Shown here piece by piece: positions 1-10,398 of a DNA stretch of 64,000 nt. Location: contig NC_064841.1 of NCBI RefSeq assembly GCF_024166365.1, positions 29,008,001-29,072,000 on the forward strand. The letters run 5' to 3'. Position 1 is the first letter of the stretch, and each line of letters opens with the position of its first letter. The notes beneath the pieces are model-generated. The model was given only the letters and a program-made list of their open reading frames with translations, was not told where the DNA came from and made no database searches. Source of the DNA: Elephas maximus indicus (taxonomy: Eukaryota; Chordata; Mammalia; Proboscidea; Elephantidae). Made by a program: the position numbers and the translations under genes.

Positions 1-1050
1 AGAATGGGAATATGATAGGAAACAGTAAAAATAAATACAGCCTTGTTATTTTTTATTTATTTTTTTAGCACAAAGCCTTCAAGTCCCCGAAGCCCTTTCC
101 TCTGCTAATTCTGTAGTATTGAGAAAGTCACATAGTGCTTCTGGACCTTGGTTTCTTTATCTATAAAATGAAGGGGTTGGGCTCTTATCTCTGAGATGCC
201 TTCCAGCTTTAAAAGTCTGATAAAAACTTATACCTACCCTATGACTTCATGTAAAGATCCAGCTGGGCTGCCCCCATCCCTTGTCCCTCAGTTCTGGGCT
301 AACCTGGGAGGTTATGCTACTCAAATATATAGCTATGAGATGAAAAACCGAACATTATTTTTTGTGTATGTGGTGGGGGAGGGGGAGCTTTGAACCTAAA
401 ATTGAACCAGACACAGTTCTATAAAAAAGTTATGGAGAAAAGTGAAAACTAACTGAGATAGCCAGCAGGGAGCAAAACAGCACAGTCTTTTGACATGGTC
501 TGGACAGGCTCTGGTGGTTGGAATAAATGTCCTTTCATCGTTTCTATTACGGCATGTTTGGTCATTGACTAGACGTGCATGGAATGCTTACTGTTGCAAG
601 ACACTGTGTTGGGTACTAAAAATATTGGAGGAAAAGGCAAGCTGAAGACTCCATTATTTGGCCAGAATACAATTAAATTTAACACGACCTTAGAATTTAC
701 AGAGGTTAAGGAGCTTCTAAAAAAAATAAAACAATTAAACGTTTACAATAAATGTTGAAGGATTACAACCATGTATTAAAATTTCTATAGATATTTGTCG
801 TGAGAATTTTCTCAAAGAAGGAAAACAGAAAGTGCTGTTTTGAAAGGGCTTGCCAAACTTTTAGTAAAAATAGTCTTCCATATTTGGAGAAAGTATAATG
901 CTGGTATTTGAGATAAAGTTTTATATTTGTCTTCAGGCTTAAATGGGGCTGGTTAATTAGGAAAAATGCTCCTAGCCCATTTAATACAAAAGAGTTGTCA
1001 TTTAACACTAATATTCCCAGATTAACTAGTTTTATATATACATAAACTAT
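1..1050. other. Intergenic, no gene seen; MIR-like SINE near 90-235
   Basis: AT-rich sequence without a credible gene. About 90-235 looks like an old MIR-type SINE on the + strand, by the TTTCTTTATCTATAAAATG block and the CCTTCCAGCTTTAAAA tail. The rest I do not recognise. Confidence 0.5.
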
Positions 1051-1051
1051 A

Positions 1052-1190
1052 TCCAGTTACCACGGAGTCAATTCGAACTCATGGCAACTCTGCTGCAGAG
1101 TAGAATTGCACTCCATAGGGTTTTCAATGGCTGCAATTTTTGGAAGTAGATCACCAGGCTATAACCATTTGTACCACCCAGGGACCCTAT
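1052..1190 (-). repeat. AfroSINE, antisense
   Basis: Antisense copy with the CCGAACTCATGGCAACTC-type 3' block and ending in ACCACCCAGGGACCC, the complement of the SINE head. Diverged. Confidence 0.75.
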
Positions 1191-1217
1191 ATTATACATA
1201 TGAATATGTTGTTATAT

Positions 1218-1362
1218 GCTGTCAAGTTGGTTCCAACTCATAGCAACCCTATAGAACAAAGTAGAACTGACCCATAAGGTTTCCAAGGAGCAGCTGGTGG
1301 ATTTGAACTGCTGCCCTTTTGGTTAGGAGCCAAGCTCTTAACCATTGTGCTACCAGGGCTCC
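1218..1362 (-). repeat. AfroSINE, antisense
   Basis: Clear antisense copy from TGCTGTCAAGTTGG to CTACCAGGGCTCC. The complement gives the tRNA-like head GGAGCCCTGGTAG with A-box-like sequence, then the body ending in a GCTATGAGTTGG tail. Confidence 0.85.
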
Positions 1363-2790
1363 ATATATATGAATATAAATAAGTAAATATATACATATAT
1401 ATATTCAATCAATGGGAACAATAAAACAGCTATGTTATTTTTCTTCTGTTGTTTGGGGATTTGAACTCAGGCAGTCCAACTCCAGGGTCCACGCTCTTCA
1501 CTTCAGATATACTATATAGATTACAGTATGTTGAATTGAAGGCTCTGACACTTTGAGGTCCAGTATGGAAACAGAAGGAAGAAAGGGTAAGAGGGCAAAC
1601 TAACTGGAAAAGAATGGACAATGCTACCAACAAACAGAAAGGGAGTCACAGTGAGTCTGGAAAATAGTGGTAATGTTAGCGAATGCTAACAGAAAACCAG
1701 GACAGAATGTGTAACTGGACAATGGGAAGCTGAAGTTTTATTTTCTAAGGCAGAGTTATTTATGATGATGATAAATTTTCTGGCTGGGCTCCTGGAAGTA
1801 AATTTAAACAGACTAAGAGGCAAAGGTCATTCTAGCAAAGGAATCCAAGAATTGTGAAGTTATCTATTTAGACGGATCTGTTACATAAATGTTGAACAAG
1901 CCTAATAATGTTGTCTGAGAATGTAGTATGTAGGGTTTCTACCTTTGGAAACTGTCAAACTTTACTTTGTGACGTGGTCAATTCTGGTTAATTTCTTATG
2001 GGGTTATGTGAAAAGCATGTGTATTTTTAGTTTCCTGGGTTGTTTTGTTTTACATATGCTGAGAGCTTCTGTCTTTTAATAAGAGAATTTAAATATTTAT
2101 ACTTATTTTGATATGTTTGTGCTTATTCCTACTACATTATTCTTTGGTTGTAAGTAAAAGCAGAAACCAACTCTGGTTAACTTAAGCAAAAAAGGAAGGT
2201 TAGTAAGGACCCAAAGAATTCATATTAAGGCTTGAAGAAGGAGTAGGTTTTATTTTCCAAAAACAGCTGCAATAGTAACTTCCATCCCAAATGCTCTCCC
2301 TCTTCAGTGTGCCTTAGACACTATCCGCCATCAAAAGGTGTGACTTAACGTGTCTTGGACTTGAATCTGGGTAGACTTATGAGGATGGCAAAATTGAAGT
2401 TACAAGGCTTCTAAGGTTAGGTGATATAAGGTGATAGAGTTTCTGCCTGGTTCTCTTGGGATGCCTGCTGTTGGACCTCAGCCACCATGCCATGAGGAAG
2501 TCCCAAAAGCCCAAGGCAAGGCCCATCTGGAGAGAAATCTAGGCTCCTAGCCAAAAGTACTGCCTGAGAGTCCAGCTGACAGCCCAGCGCCAACTTGCTA
2601 TGCATGTGACTGAGCCGTCTTGGAAGTGGAGCCTCCAGCTCTAACTGATGCTGTATGGAGCAAACAAGCCTTCCTCACCAAAGCCTGCCCAGATTGCTGA
2701 TTTGTAAGCTAAATTAATTATTATTGTTCTTTTAAGTTTATGTGTGTGTGTGTGTTAAGTTGTAAAACCTGAATAGCCGTAGTAGGGGTA
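1363..2790. other. Intergenic, no feature recognised
   Basis: No gene or clear repeat family seen. There is an (AT)-rich patch at 1,364-1,402 and a short (GT)n run near 2,741-2,754. Confidence 0.5.
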
Positions 2791-3240
2791 GGGAGTCTGG
2801 TGACTCAGCGGTTAAGAGCTCAGCTGCTAACCAAAACGATCAGCAGTTTGAATCCACCAGCCGCTCCTTAGAAACCCTGTTGTTGTTGTTAGGTGCCGTC
2901 GAGTCAGTTCCGACTCATAGCGACCCTATGCACAACAGAACGAAACACTGCCCGGTCCTGCGCCATCCTTACAATCGTTTTTATGCTTGAGCTCATTGTT
3001 GCAGCCACTGTGTCAGTCCACCTCCTTGAAGGTCTTCCTCTTTTCCGCTGACCCTGTACTCTGCCAAGCATGATGTCCTTCTCCAGGGACTGATCCCTCC
3101 TGACAACATGTCCAAAGTATGTAAGACGCAGTCTCGCCATCCTTGCCTCTAAGAACTGCCCTATGGGGCAGTTCTACTCTGTCCAACAGGGTTGCTATGA
3201 GTTGGAATCAACTTAACAGCAATGGGTTTGGCTTTTGGTT
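2791..3240 (+). repeat. AfroSINE split by an RTE LINE fragment
   Basis: The SINE head and first half are at 2,791-2,879 (GGGAGTCTGGTGACTCAGCGG to GAAACCCTG). The second half resumes at about 3,152 (CTATGGGGCAGTTCTACTC) and ends at 3,240 in GGGTTTGGCTTTTGG. The 270 bases between are an antisense RTE 3' end, listed separately. Confidence 0.88.
2880..3151 (-). mobile_element. RTE-clade LINE 3' end, nested in an AfroSINE
   Basis: Antisense 5'-truncated RTE. Its translated part has LTYFGHVVRRD, DIMLGRVQGQRKRGRPSRRW and RSVVHRV, the C-terminal stretch after the reverse transcriptase in RTE elements. The element's own 3' end (TTGTTGTTAGGTGCCGTCGAG in complement) shares the CTATGAGTCGGAA..GACTCGACGGCA tail with the AfroSINEs. 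Confidence 0.88.
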
Positions 3241-3254
3241 TGAGTAGGAATAGC

Positions 3255-4195
3255 GCTACTGTCAGAACCTAACTTTGAGGGGGATAAAGACCAGAATCAG
3301 CCCAAAGCTCATTTCCATGAGGTAGAAGTCAGACATACCTCCACCTTCCAACCTTTTTACTAATTCTGATACCACCTGTTCTTCCCACAGCACTCTCTAC
3401 TTCTCTTTTGGGCTTGATAATCCATTGCAATGGCTACATAGAATTCACAGACCATACTTACAGTACAGTGGTTTATTAGGAAGTAACAGGGTACAATTTA
3501 GGGTCAGGATCAACAAGCTACAACTCAGCATCTGGATCGGGAAGCATGCAGGCAAAGTCTCCCTTCTTCAGTGCGTGACAGCTTTCTCAGCTCCTCTCAG
3601 CTGTGTGCATCTCCTCTCAGCCACCTGAGGACAGGCCTTCTCTTGGCCCCCTGAGGACAGGCTCCTTTTGGCCCTGCTGTCTGTTACCACTGATTCTGCC
3701 ACAGGGCCCCTTCCAGGCATCTCGCTGTCTTCTGTGTTACAGCCCTTGACTGGTGTTACGGCTGTTTTAGGAGGTTTCTTGCCTCCTCTCTCTCTCTGTT
3801 TCTTCCCCCTCCTTCCTCCTGCTTCTCTTCCTGTTCTTTCTGTCTGAAAAACCTCTGTGGGGTCAGGTGCATATGTACACAACTCTTTGTCAATTTCAAG
3901 GCATGGCCCCTCCCAGTGGGTGGGCCACAAACTGACCAATCCCCTCTCAGTAGGCAGCAGACACTTCATTTGCATAGTCTATAGTCACTTCATTTGCATA
4001 GTCTATTTAATGATCCCTGCACTTTGCATACCAATCATGGGGCAGGCTACCGCCCAGGTCCAGACAAAAAGTATCAAACCATCCTTGTTTACAGATTACC
4101 CAGGAATGTCAATCAACCTGTTTGAAAGTAACAAACCCTATGGGGTAGAAAACTAGGGCAAAGGTAACTCCTCAGAATCAAGCTGTTTTTCCAAA
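3255..4195 (-). mobile_element. Endogenous-retrovirus LTR-like repeat, antisense
   Basis: Related along most of its length to 36,235-37,345: both have GAGATCAGACATGCCTCC-type sequence, then CATTGCAGTGGC(C/T)A, GGTTTATTAGG (complement of an AATAAA signal) and an ATTTGCAT-containing end. No viral gene is attached. Called a solitary LTR by its length and polyadenylation signal; class not determined. Stop-free frames here are not genes. Confidence 0.6.
3961..4008. repeat. 24-bp tandem duplication with two octamer motifs
   Basis: CACTTCATTTGCATAGTCTA occurs twice, 24 bases apart, putting ATTTGCAT octamers at 3,968-3,975 and 3,992-3,999 inside the LTR-like repeat. Confidence 0.8.
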
Positions 4196-4649
4196 GAACC
4201 GAGGCAAAAGGCCACATTAAGGAACTCATTTCACCACGTAAGTATATATATATAACAAAACATTTGCCATTTCAATATTTTTCACATATACAATTCAATT
4301 AATTTACTAAGTATAAGGTGGCTTATTACATAGCATAACAGAGAGCCAAGCTTGGAAATGGGCAGGAAACAAAGAAACAAAGCAACTTCTGAGGAACAGG
4401 AAGGAGAAATGGCCTTTAGCAGGTACCTTATGGGTAGGGTACCACAACTGGAATAAATGAATGATAACCATTTTCAGTTTCATTGCCATTCTTAAGTTTC
4501 AGGTTTCGGTAAAGGGCATTTCACTGCTCTGATTTTGGACACCTCCTTATCCTTTGGCTACCAAAGAACAGAAAACCTGAGTAACAACCCCCAACAATCT
4601 GTAATCAAAGGGGAAGAGGCAATTAATCAACAATATGAACACAGGAAAT
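4196..4649. other. Intergenic, possible old L1 3' remnant
   Basis: 4,230-4,320 has AACAAAACATTTGCCATTT and ACAATTCAATTAATT, resembling antisense ends of old L1M elements. The rest is unrecognised. No gene. Confidence 0.35.
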
Positions 4650-5385
4650 CTGTATTCATTTACTATCACTGCTAAGAAAAATGACCACTACTTAGTGACT
4701 TAAAACAACACAAACTTATTATGTCACAGTTCTATCATTCAGAAGTCCAAAATAGATCTTACTGAGTTAAAAAACAAGGTGTTGGCTGGACTGCATTCTT
4801 TCCTGGGAGCTCTAGGGAAGAATTTGTTTCCTTGCTCTGTACAGCTGCTAGAGGCCACCCACATTCCTCAGTTCATGGCCCCCTCCCTCCATCTTCAAAA
4901 CTAACAATGGTGCATTTCTCTGTGTATTTCTTTCACATCCCATTTTTCTCTGACTCCTCTTCTGCCTCCCTCCTTTCCTTTGAAGGACCGTTCTGATTAT
5001 ATTGGAGTGTCTGGGTGACACAAACAGTTAAGTGCTCAACTACTAATTGAAAGGTTGGTGGTTTGAACCCAGTCAGAGGGGCCTCAGAAGAAAGGCCTGG
5101 TGATCTGCTTCCGAAAGGTTGCAGCCTTGAAAACTCTAGGGAGCACAGTTCTACTCCGCAAAACTTGGTGTTGCCTTGAGTTGGTATCAACTTGATGGCA
5201 ACTAGTTTGGTTTTGGCTTATGTAATTATATTGAGCCCACCTAGATAATCTCCATAGCTCGAATTTCTGAATTTAATCACACCTTCAAAGTCCATTTTGC
5301 CATGTTAAATAACATATTCACAGGTTCTGGGGATTAGAACGTGGACATCTTTGGGGGACCATTATTCCATCTACCACAATATCCA
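4650..5385 (-). mobile_element. MaLR/ERVL-type LTR, antisense, interrupted by an AfroSINE
   Basis: The order GACTTAAAACAACACAAACTT, AAGGTGTTGGC, CCTCCATCTTCAAA, GATTATATTGG then AATCACACCTTCAAAG and GGGGATTAGAACGTGGAC is that of mammalian MaLR-class LTRs read in antisense. The SINE at 5,004-5,218 splits it. Confidence 0.7.
5004..5218 (+). repeat. AfroSINE (longer-body subtype)
   Basis: Carries the CAGAAGAAAGGCCTGGTGATCT body insert and the GAAAACTCTAGGGAGCACAG segment that set apart one AfroSINE subtype, and ends in GATGGCAACTAGTTTGG. Inserted in the LTR above. Confidence 0.85.
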
Positions 5386-5702
5386 AAGGCTGAATGGATG
5401 CTTGGTGGGCCCGGCCTCACTACTCCACACATTCTGGTTTATGCTTTTCCTTTTCTGCATTTTATTAATTTCAAATTATCCTTGATCCATTTTTTTCCAC
5501 TTAAGCAGTTTGTAATTTAAGCATCCAATTTGTATTTGTCTAGTACGCAACCCTTATATTTATCATGCATGGTTGACTTTTATTTTTCTGTATGTATTTA
5601 GAGCTAGTATTTATATATTATATATATAGTTATTATTACTTTTTACTTTATGAACCAGCATTTACAAAGTCTTAGTTACAAGTTTTAATTTTTATAACAA
5701 GA

Positions 5703-5886
5703 AGAGCCCTGGTGGTGCAGTGGTTAAGTGCTCAGCTGTTAACCAAAAGGTTGGTGGTCCAAACCCAGAAAGACGTGGTGATCTGCTCCCATAAACACTA
5801 CAGCCTTGGAAACCCTGTGGGGCAGTTCTACTCTGTCTTATAGGGTTGGGATGAGTTGGAATTGACTGAACAGGAATGAGTTTTTT
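5703..5886 (+). repeat. AfroSINE
   Basis: Near full length: GAGCCCTGGTGGTGCAGTGG head with A-box-like sequence, CTGCTCCCATAAACACTACAG body and a TTGGGATGAGTTGG tail. Confidence 0.88.
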
Positions 5887-5934
5887 ATAACAGGAAGTGT
5901 TTGTTGGCAAATAACAGAACACTTAACTAGCCCC

Positions 5935-5993
5935 AAGCCCAAGCCCAGTGTCTTCTTGTCGATTCCAACTCATAAAAAAAAAAAAAAAAAAAA
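5935..5993 (-). repeat. AfroSINE 3' remnant and A-run
   Basis: A short antisense SINE tail (CCCAGTGTCTTCTTGTCGATTC) followed by about 20 A. Too short to place further. Confidence 0.5.
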
Positions 5994-6196
5994 AGAGACC
6001 CTATAATATCTAACTCATGGGGGCTTAAACACTGAGAAAAATTTATTACCACACATAAAAGGAGTTCAAAAATGGGTTGTTCAAGGGCTAGTTAATTTAG
6101 TAGTTCAGTGATAGCATTAAGGAACTAGGTGCTTTTCAACTTTTTTATTTCATTTTCAAGCTCACCTCCTTCTGTTTGGAAAATGGCTGCTATGTA

Positions 6197-7047
6197 GTTG
6201 TTGTTGTTAGGTGCAGTCGAGTCGGTTCCAACTCATAGAGACCCTATGCACAACAGAACGAAACACTGTCCAGTCCTGCGCCAACCTCACAATCGCTGTT
6301 ATGCTTGAGCTCATTGTTGCAGCCACTGTGTCAATCCACCTCGTTGAGGGTCTTCCTCTTTTCTGCTGACCCTGAACTTTGCCAAGCATGATGTCCCTCT
6401 CCAGGGACTGATCCCTCCTGACATGTCCAAGGTGTGTAAGACACAGTCTCGCCATCCTTGCTTCTAAGGAGCATTCTGGCCGCACGTCGTCCAACACAGA
6501 TTTGTTCGTTCTTTTGGCAGTCCATGGTATATTATATGTTCTTCTTCAACATCACGATTCAAAGGCTTCAATTCTTCTTCTGTCTTCCTTATTCACTGTC
6601 CAGCTTTTACATGCATAGGAGGCAACTGAAAACACTATGACGTGGGTTAGGCGCACTTTAGTCTTCAAGGTGACGTCTTTGCTTTTTAACACCTTAAAGA
6701 GGTCTTTTGAAGCCGATTTGCCCAATGCAATGCATCTTTTGATTTCTTGACTGTTGCTTCTATGGGTGTTGATTGTGGATCCAAGTAAAATGAAATCCTT
6801 GACAGCTTCAATCTTTCTCCCGTTTATCATGATGTTGCTTATTGAGCCAAGTGTGAGGATTTTTGTTTCCTTTATATTGAGGAGTAATCCATACTGAAGG
6901 CTGTGGCTTTTGGTCTTCATCAGTAAGTGCTTCAAGTACTCTTCGCTTTCGGCTAGCAAAGTTGTGTCATCTGCATAATGCAGGTTGTTAATGAGTCTTC
7001 CTCCAATCCTGATGCCCCGTTCTTCTTCATATAGTCCAGCATCTCAG
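6197..7047 (-). mobile_element. RTE-clade LINE, 3' 850 bp, with YADD motif
   Basis: 5'-truncated, antisense. The frames encode the second half of the RTE reverse transcriptase: GIRIGGRLINNLHYADDTTLL (the catalytic YADD at about 6,972-6,983), then LLNIKETKIL, VKDFILLGS, and in another frame LTHLGHVRRDQS, DIMLGKVQGQ and RGRPSTRW. At least one frameshift separates the two frames. It ends in the same GTCGAGTCGG..GTGCAGTC tail as 2,880-3,151 and 42,219-42,664. Not functional. Confidence 0.9.
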
Positions 7048-7099
7048 ATTATTTACTCAGCATACAATGCACAGGACAACCCCCCACAATGTAAATTAT

Positions 7100-7400
7100 C
7101 AGATCCAGATGTCAATAGTGCTGAGGTTAGAGAAATATTGCCTTAGAGGAAGTGATTGAAATAAGCAAGGTGAAAGCTGAAATGCCTTTTATGACCCAGC
7201 TTTGGAAGTCACACATGATCGTTCAATGACCCAGCTTTGGAAGTCACAAACGATCGTTCTGCTGTATTTCATATAGAAGGTATCTATATAAGGATATGAG
7301 TGCCAGGAGGCAAGGCTCATTGGGAGCCATCTGAGAGGATGATGGCTGTTGTAGGCAGGAATTTTACCCTCCTGGCCCATTTCTTTTATTTCCTTCCTTC
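7100..7400. mobile_element. LTR-like repeat fragment with a 35-bp tandem duplication
   Basis: The blocks CTTTTATGACC.A..TT.GAAAGTCACACA and GAGGCAAGGCTCATTGGGAGCC resemble 32,165-32,312, so both are parts of one interspersed repeat, probably an LTR. Within it, ATGACCCAGCTTTGGAAGTC is doubled: 7,191-7,225 and 7,226-7,259. Confidence 0.5.
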
Positions 7401-7497
7401 CTAACTTTGATTGTCAAAGGAAAACTTATAACCCTCACCAGACTTCACTTCTCATTGGTCAGTGTTGCGCGATATGCCCATGCCTAAACCAGTCATT

Positions 7498-7552
7498 AAA
7501 AAAAAAAAAAAACCAAACCAAACCCAGTGTCGTCACCAGGGTTTCCAAACCA
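7498..7552 (-). repeat. AfroSINE fragment, antisense
   Basis: An A-run followed by CCAAACCAAACCCAGTGTCG, the complement of the SINE tail, then CCAGGGTTTCCAA. Internally deleted. Confidence 0.55.
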
Positions 7553-7776
7553 ATCATTAGGAGAGGGAATAATGAGTTTAGACTAGTTAACATTCAACCT
7601 CCTTCTGGGGTTAGAGAGAGCCCATAGTCTTTAGACACATAGAAGATAAATTCTCATAATCAGTGTTTTGTTAGTAAAGAAGAATGAGAATGGTTTTGGG
7701 TAGGTAACAAACAAGAGTTTTGCTACCTTTCCTTACTATTATCTTTAGTATCCCACATCTTCTCCTTGTTGGACTC

Positions 7777-8303
7777 TATTGTAGTTATCTAGCTCTGGCA
7801 TAACAGAAATACCACAAGTGGATGGCTTTAACAAAGAGAAATTTTTTTTCTCACAGTCTAGTAGGTTACAAGTCCAAATTCAGGGCTTTGGCTCCAAAGG
7901 AAGGCTTTCTCTCTCTGTCAGCTCTGGAGGAAGGTCCTTGTCCTCAATCTTCCCATGGTTGAGGAGCTTCTCAGGTGTAAGGACCCTGTGTCCAAAGGAC
8001 ATGCTCTGCTCCCGGTGCTGCTTTCTTGGTAGTATGAGGTTCCCCCACTCTGAGCTTGCTTCCCTTTCCTTTTATTTCTTGAGAGATAAAACGTGGTGCA
8101 GGCCACACCCCAGGGAAACTCCCTTTACCTTGGATCAGTGAGGTGACTTGGGTAAGGGTGATGTTACAATCCCACCATAATCCTCTTTAACATAAAATTA
8201 CAATCACAAAATGGAAGGCAACCACAGAATATTGGGACTCATGGCCTAACCAAGTTAATACACACATTTTGCGGGGGACATCATTCAATCCATGACAGAC
8301 TCA
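7777..8303 (-). mobile_element. LTR-like interspersed repeat, antisense
   Basis: Starts CTCTGGCATAACAGAAATACC and ends GGACATCATTCAATCCATGACA, with TCTCACAG and TTCAGGGCTTTGGCTCC between. The end structure and length suggest a MaLR-like LTR in antisense; the exact family is uncertain. The 107-codon frame inside is not a gene. Confidence 0.55.
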
Positions 8304-8415
8304 TTTTTCTTTTTCTTTGAAATACATTTTCTAATAATAATTTTGGAAAGGATCTGTAGATTACCAGATCCATTTTCCCGATGTACTGGAAAATGTGTCA
8401 TTATTTTGTACACTC

Positions 8416-8447
8416 TCTAAAAAAAAAAAAAATTTTTTTTTTTTTTG
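8416..8447. repeat. A-run followed by T-run
   Basis: About 13 A then about 14 T with one G, a near-perfect low-complexity palindrome, likely the joined tails of two retroposed pieces. Confidence 0.6.
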
Positions 8448-8454
8448 TTTTTTC

Positions 8455-8800
8455 TTAAATGTTAGTTTAGCTGGGTAGCGAATTCTGGGTTAAAAACAAT
8501 TACCTTAGAATACTTTGTTTCCTTGTTTATTAGCATCCATTGTTGCTGATCAGAAGCAGGCGATGTGCTTAGGATTTTCTTTTTATCCTTGATGTTCTTA
8601 AATTACACCATGATGTGTTTAGTACTAAGTGGGCGCTTCGAACATGATGATAATAGGAATATTTCCTATCATTTCTTTGAATGTTTCTTCCCTTCCATTT
8701 TCTGGATCCCCTATTAGATGAATGTTGGAGCTCCTGGAGTTATTCTCCATATTACTTTTCTCTCACAGCTTTATCCTTTATCCTGCAATTTGAAAGAAAA
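8455..8800 (-). mobile_element. Old L1 ORF1 fragment, antisense
   Basis: The order GCTGGGTAGCGAATTCTGGG, TTCTTTTTATCCTTGATG and CTTCCATTTTCTGGATCCCC follows the antisense of the ORF1 region in old L1s and can be laid beside 53,090-53,480. Highly diverged. Confidence 0.5.
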
Positions 8801-8864
8801 GTGGGCCCAGGGTTAAGGTTTACTAATTTACTCTTGGGTTGTATGCATTCTGTCTCAGTCAGGA

Positions 8865-9265
8865 TAACATGGTGATTAAAAGGTTGAGTTCATGTCCTGG
8901 TTCAGATATTTATTGCTATGTTAACCTGGCTCAGTTAATTTCTCTATCCTTCAGTTTGGAGCCCTGACTGTGCAGTGGTTAAGAGGTCAGCTGCTAACCA
9001 AAAGGTCAGGAGTTCAAATCCACCAGCCGCTCCTTGGAAACCCTATGGGGGCACTTCTATACTGTTCTATATATACGGTTGCTATCAGTCAGAATCGATT
9101 TGACAGCAACGGGTTAGGTTTAGGTTACGTTATCCTTCAGTTTACTCATCTGTAAAATGAATATGGTAATAATATTGCTTACTTTATAAGATGACAAAGA
9201 TTAAATGCATCAATATGTGTACACATAGAACAGTACATGCAGCATAGTATCACCTATTATTTATT
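8865..9265 (+). repeat. MIR SINE interrupted by an AfroSINE
   Basis: MIR-type body (GGTTCAGATATTTATTGCTATG, CTCATCTGTAAAATGAATATGG, AACAGTACATGC) on the + strand. The AfroSINE at 8,958-9,130 splits it, with TSD TATCCTTCAGTTT at 8,945-8,957 and 9,131-9,143. Confidence 0.75.
8958..9130 (+). repeat. AfroSINE with perfect 13-bp TSD
   Basis: Head GGAGCCCTGACTGTGCAGTGG, body ending CAGCAACGGGTTAGG. TATCCTTCAGTTT stands on both sides without mismatch. Confidence 0.92.
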
Positions 9266-9387
9266 GTTCAATCTATTAATTTTTTAATTTAAATACATAT
9301 ATTTTTAGGTAGTCTTCTAACTGGTTTATTTTCATAATAACCTAGTTGTTTTATGAATGTAAGATCCCGTATTATTCATCTGAAGAC

Positions 9388-9400
9388 AAAAAAATATTTT
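9388..9400. repeat. Target-site duplication, 3' side of the full-length L1
   Basis: AAAAAAATATTTT, identical to the copy at 16,897-16,909. It marks the downstream (3') junction of the L1 on the - strand. Confidence 0.9.
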
Positions 9401-10398
9401 TTTTAATAACTTTTATTAAGCTTCAAGTGAACGTTTACAAATCCAATCAGTCTGTCACATATAAGTTTACATACATCTCACTCCCTACTCCCACTTGCTC
9501 TCCCCCTCTTGAGTCAGCCCTTTCAGTCTCTTCTTTCTTGACAATTTTGCCGGCTTCCCTCTCTCTCTATCCTCCCATCCCCCCTCCAGACAAGAGATGC
9601 CAACACCGTCTCAAGTGTCCACCTGATATAATTAGCTCACTCTTCATCAGCGTTTCTCTCCCACCCACTGACCAGTCCCTTTCATTTCTGATGAGTTGTC
9701 TTCGGGGATGGTTCCTGTCCTGTGTCAACTGAAGGTCTGGGGAGCATGGCCGCCGGGATTCCTCCAGTCTCAGTCAGACCATTAAGTTTGGTCTTTTTAT
9801 GAGAATTTGGGGTCTGTATCCCACTGATCTCCTGCTCCCTCAGGGGTCCTCTGCTGTGCTCCCTGTCAGGGCAGTCATTGATTGTGGCCGGGCACCAACT
9901 AGTTCTTCTGGTCTCAGGATGATGTAGGTCTCTGGTTCATGTGGCCCTTTCTGTCTCTTGGGCTCTTAGTTGTCGTGTGGCCTTGGTGTTCTTCATTTTC
10001 CTTTGCTCCAGGTGGGTTGAGACCAATTGATTCATCTTAGATGGCCGCTTGTTAGCATTTAAGACCCGAGACGCCACATTTCAAAGTGGGATGCAGAATG
10101 ATTTCATAATAGAATTATTTTGCCAATTGACTTAGAAGTCCCCGCAAACCATGTTCCCCAGACCCCCGCACTTGCTCCGCTGACCTTTGAAGCATTCATT
10201 TTATCCCGGAAACTTCTTTGCTTTTGGTCCAGTCCAATTGAGCTGACCTTCCATGTATTGAGTGCTGTCTTTCCCTTCACCTAAAGCAGTTCTTATCTAC
10301 TGATTAATCAATAAAAAACCCTCTCCCACCCTCCCTCCCTCCCCCCCTCGTAACCACAAAAGTATGTGTTCTTCTCAGGTTTACTATTTCTCAAGATC
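9401..10398 (-). other. 3'UTR of the full-length L1
   Basis: About 1 kb after the ORF2 stop. It has two G-rich tracts in the element's sense (10,324-10,350 and about 9,570-9,587), a feature of mammalian L1 3'UTRs that can fold as G-quadruplexes. An AATAAA signal (TTTATT at about 9,413 on the + strand) stands close to the end, and only a short A-rich tail follows. Older relatives of this 3'UTR are at 18,114-18,691, 38,965-39,588 and 55,825-56,560. Confidence 0.85.

Noticed and set aside
3568-3975. 135-codon frame on the - strand.
   Set aside because: Lies wholly within an LTR-like repeat whose paralogue at 36-37 kb does not keep it.
8958-9000. tRNA-like A- and B-box sequence at SINE heads.
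   Set aside because: These are SINE promoters, not tRNA genes: no full cloverleaf and a long non-tRNA body follows.
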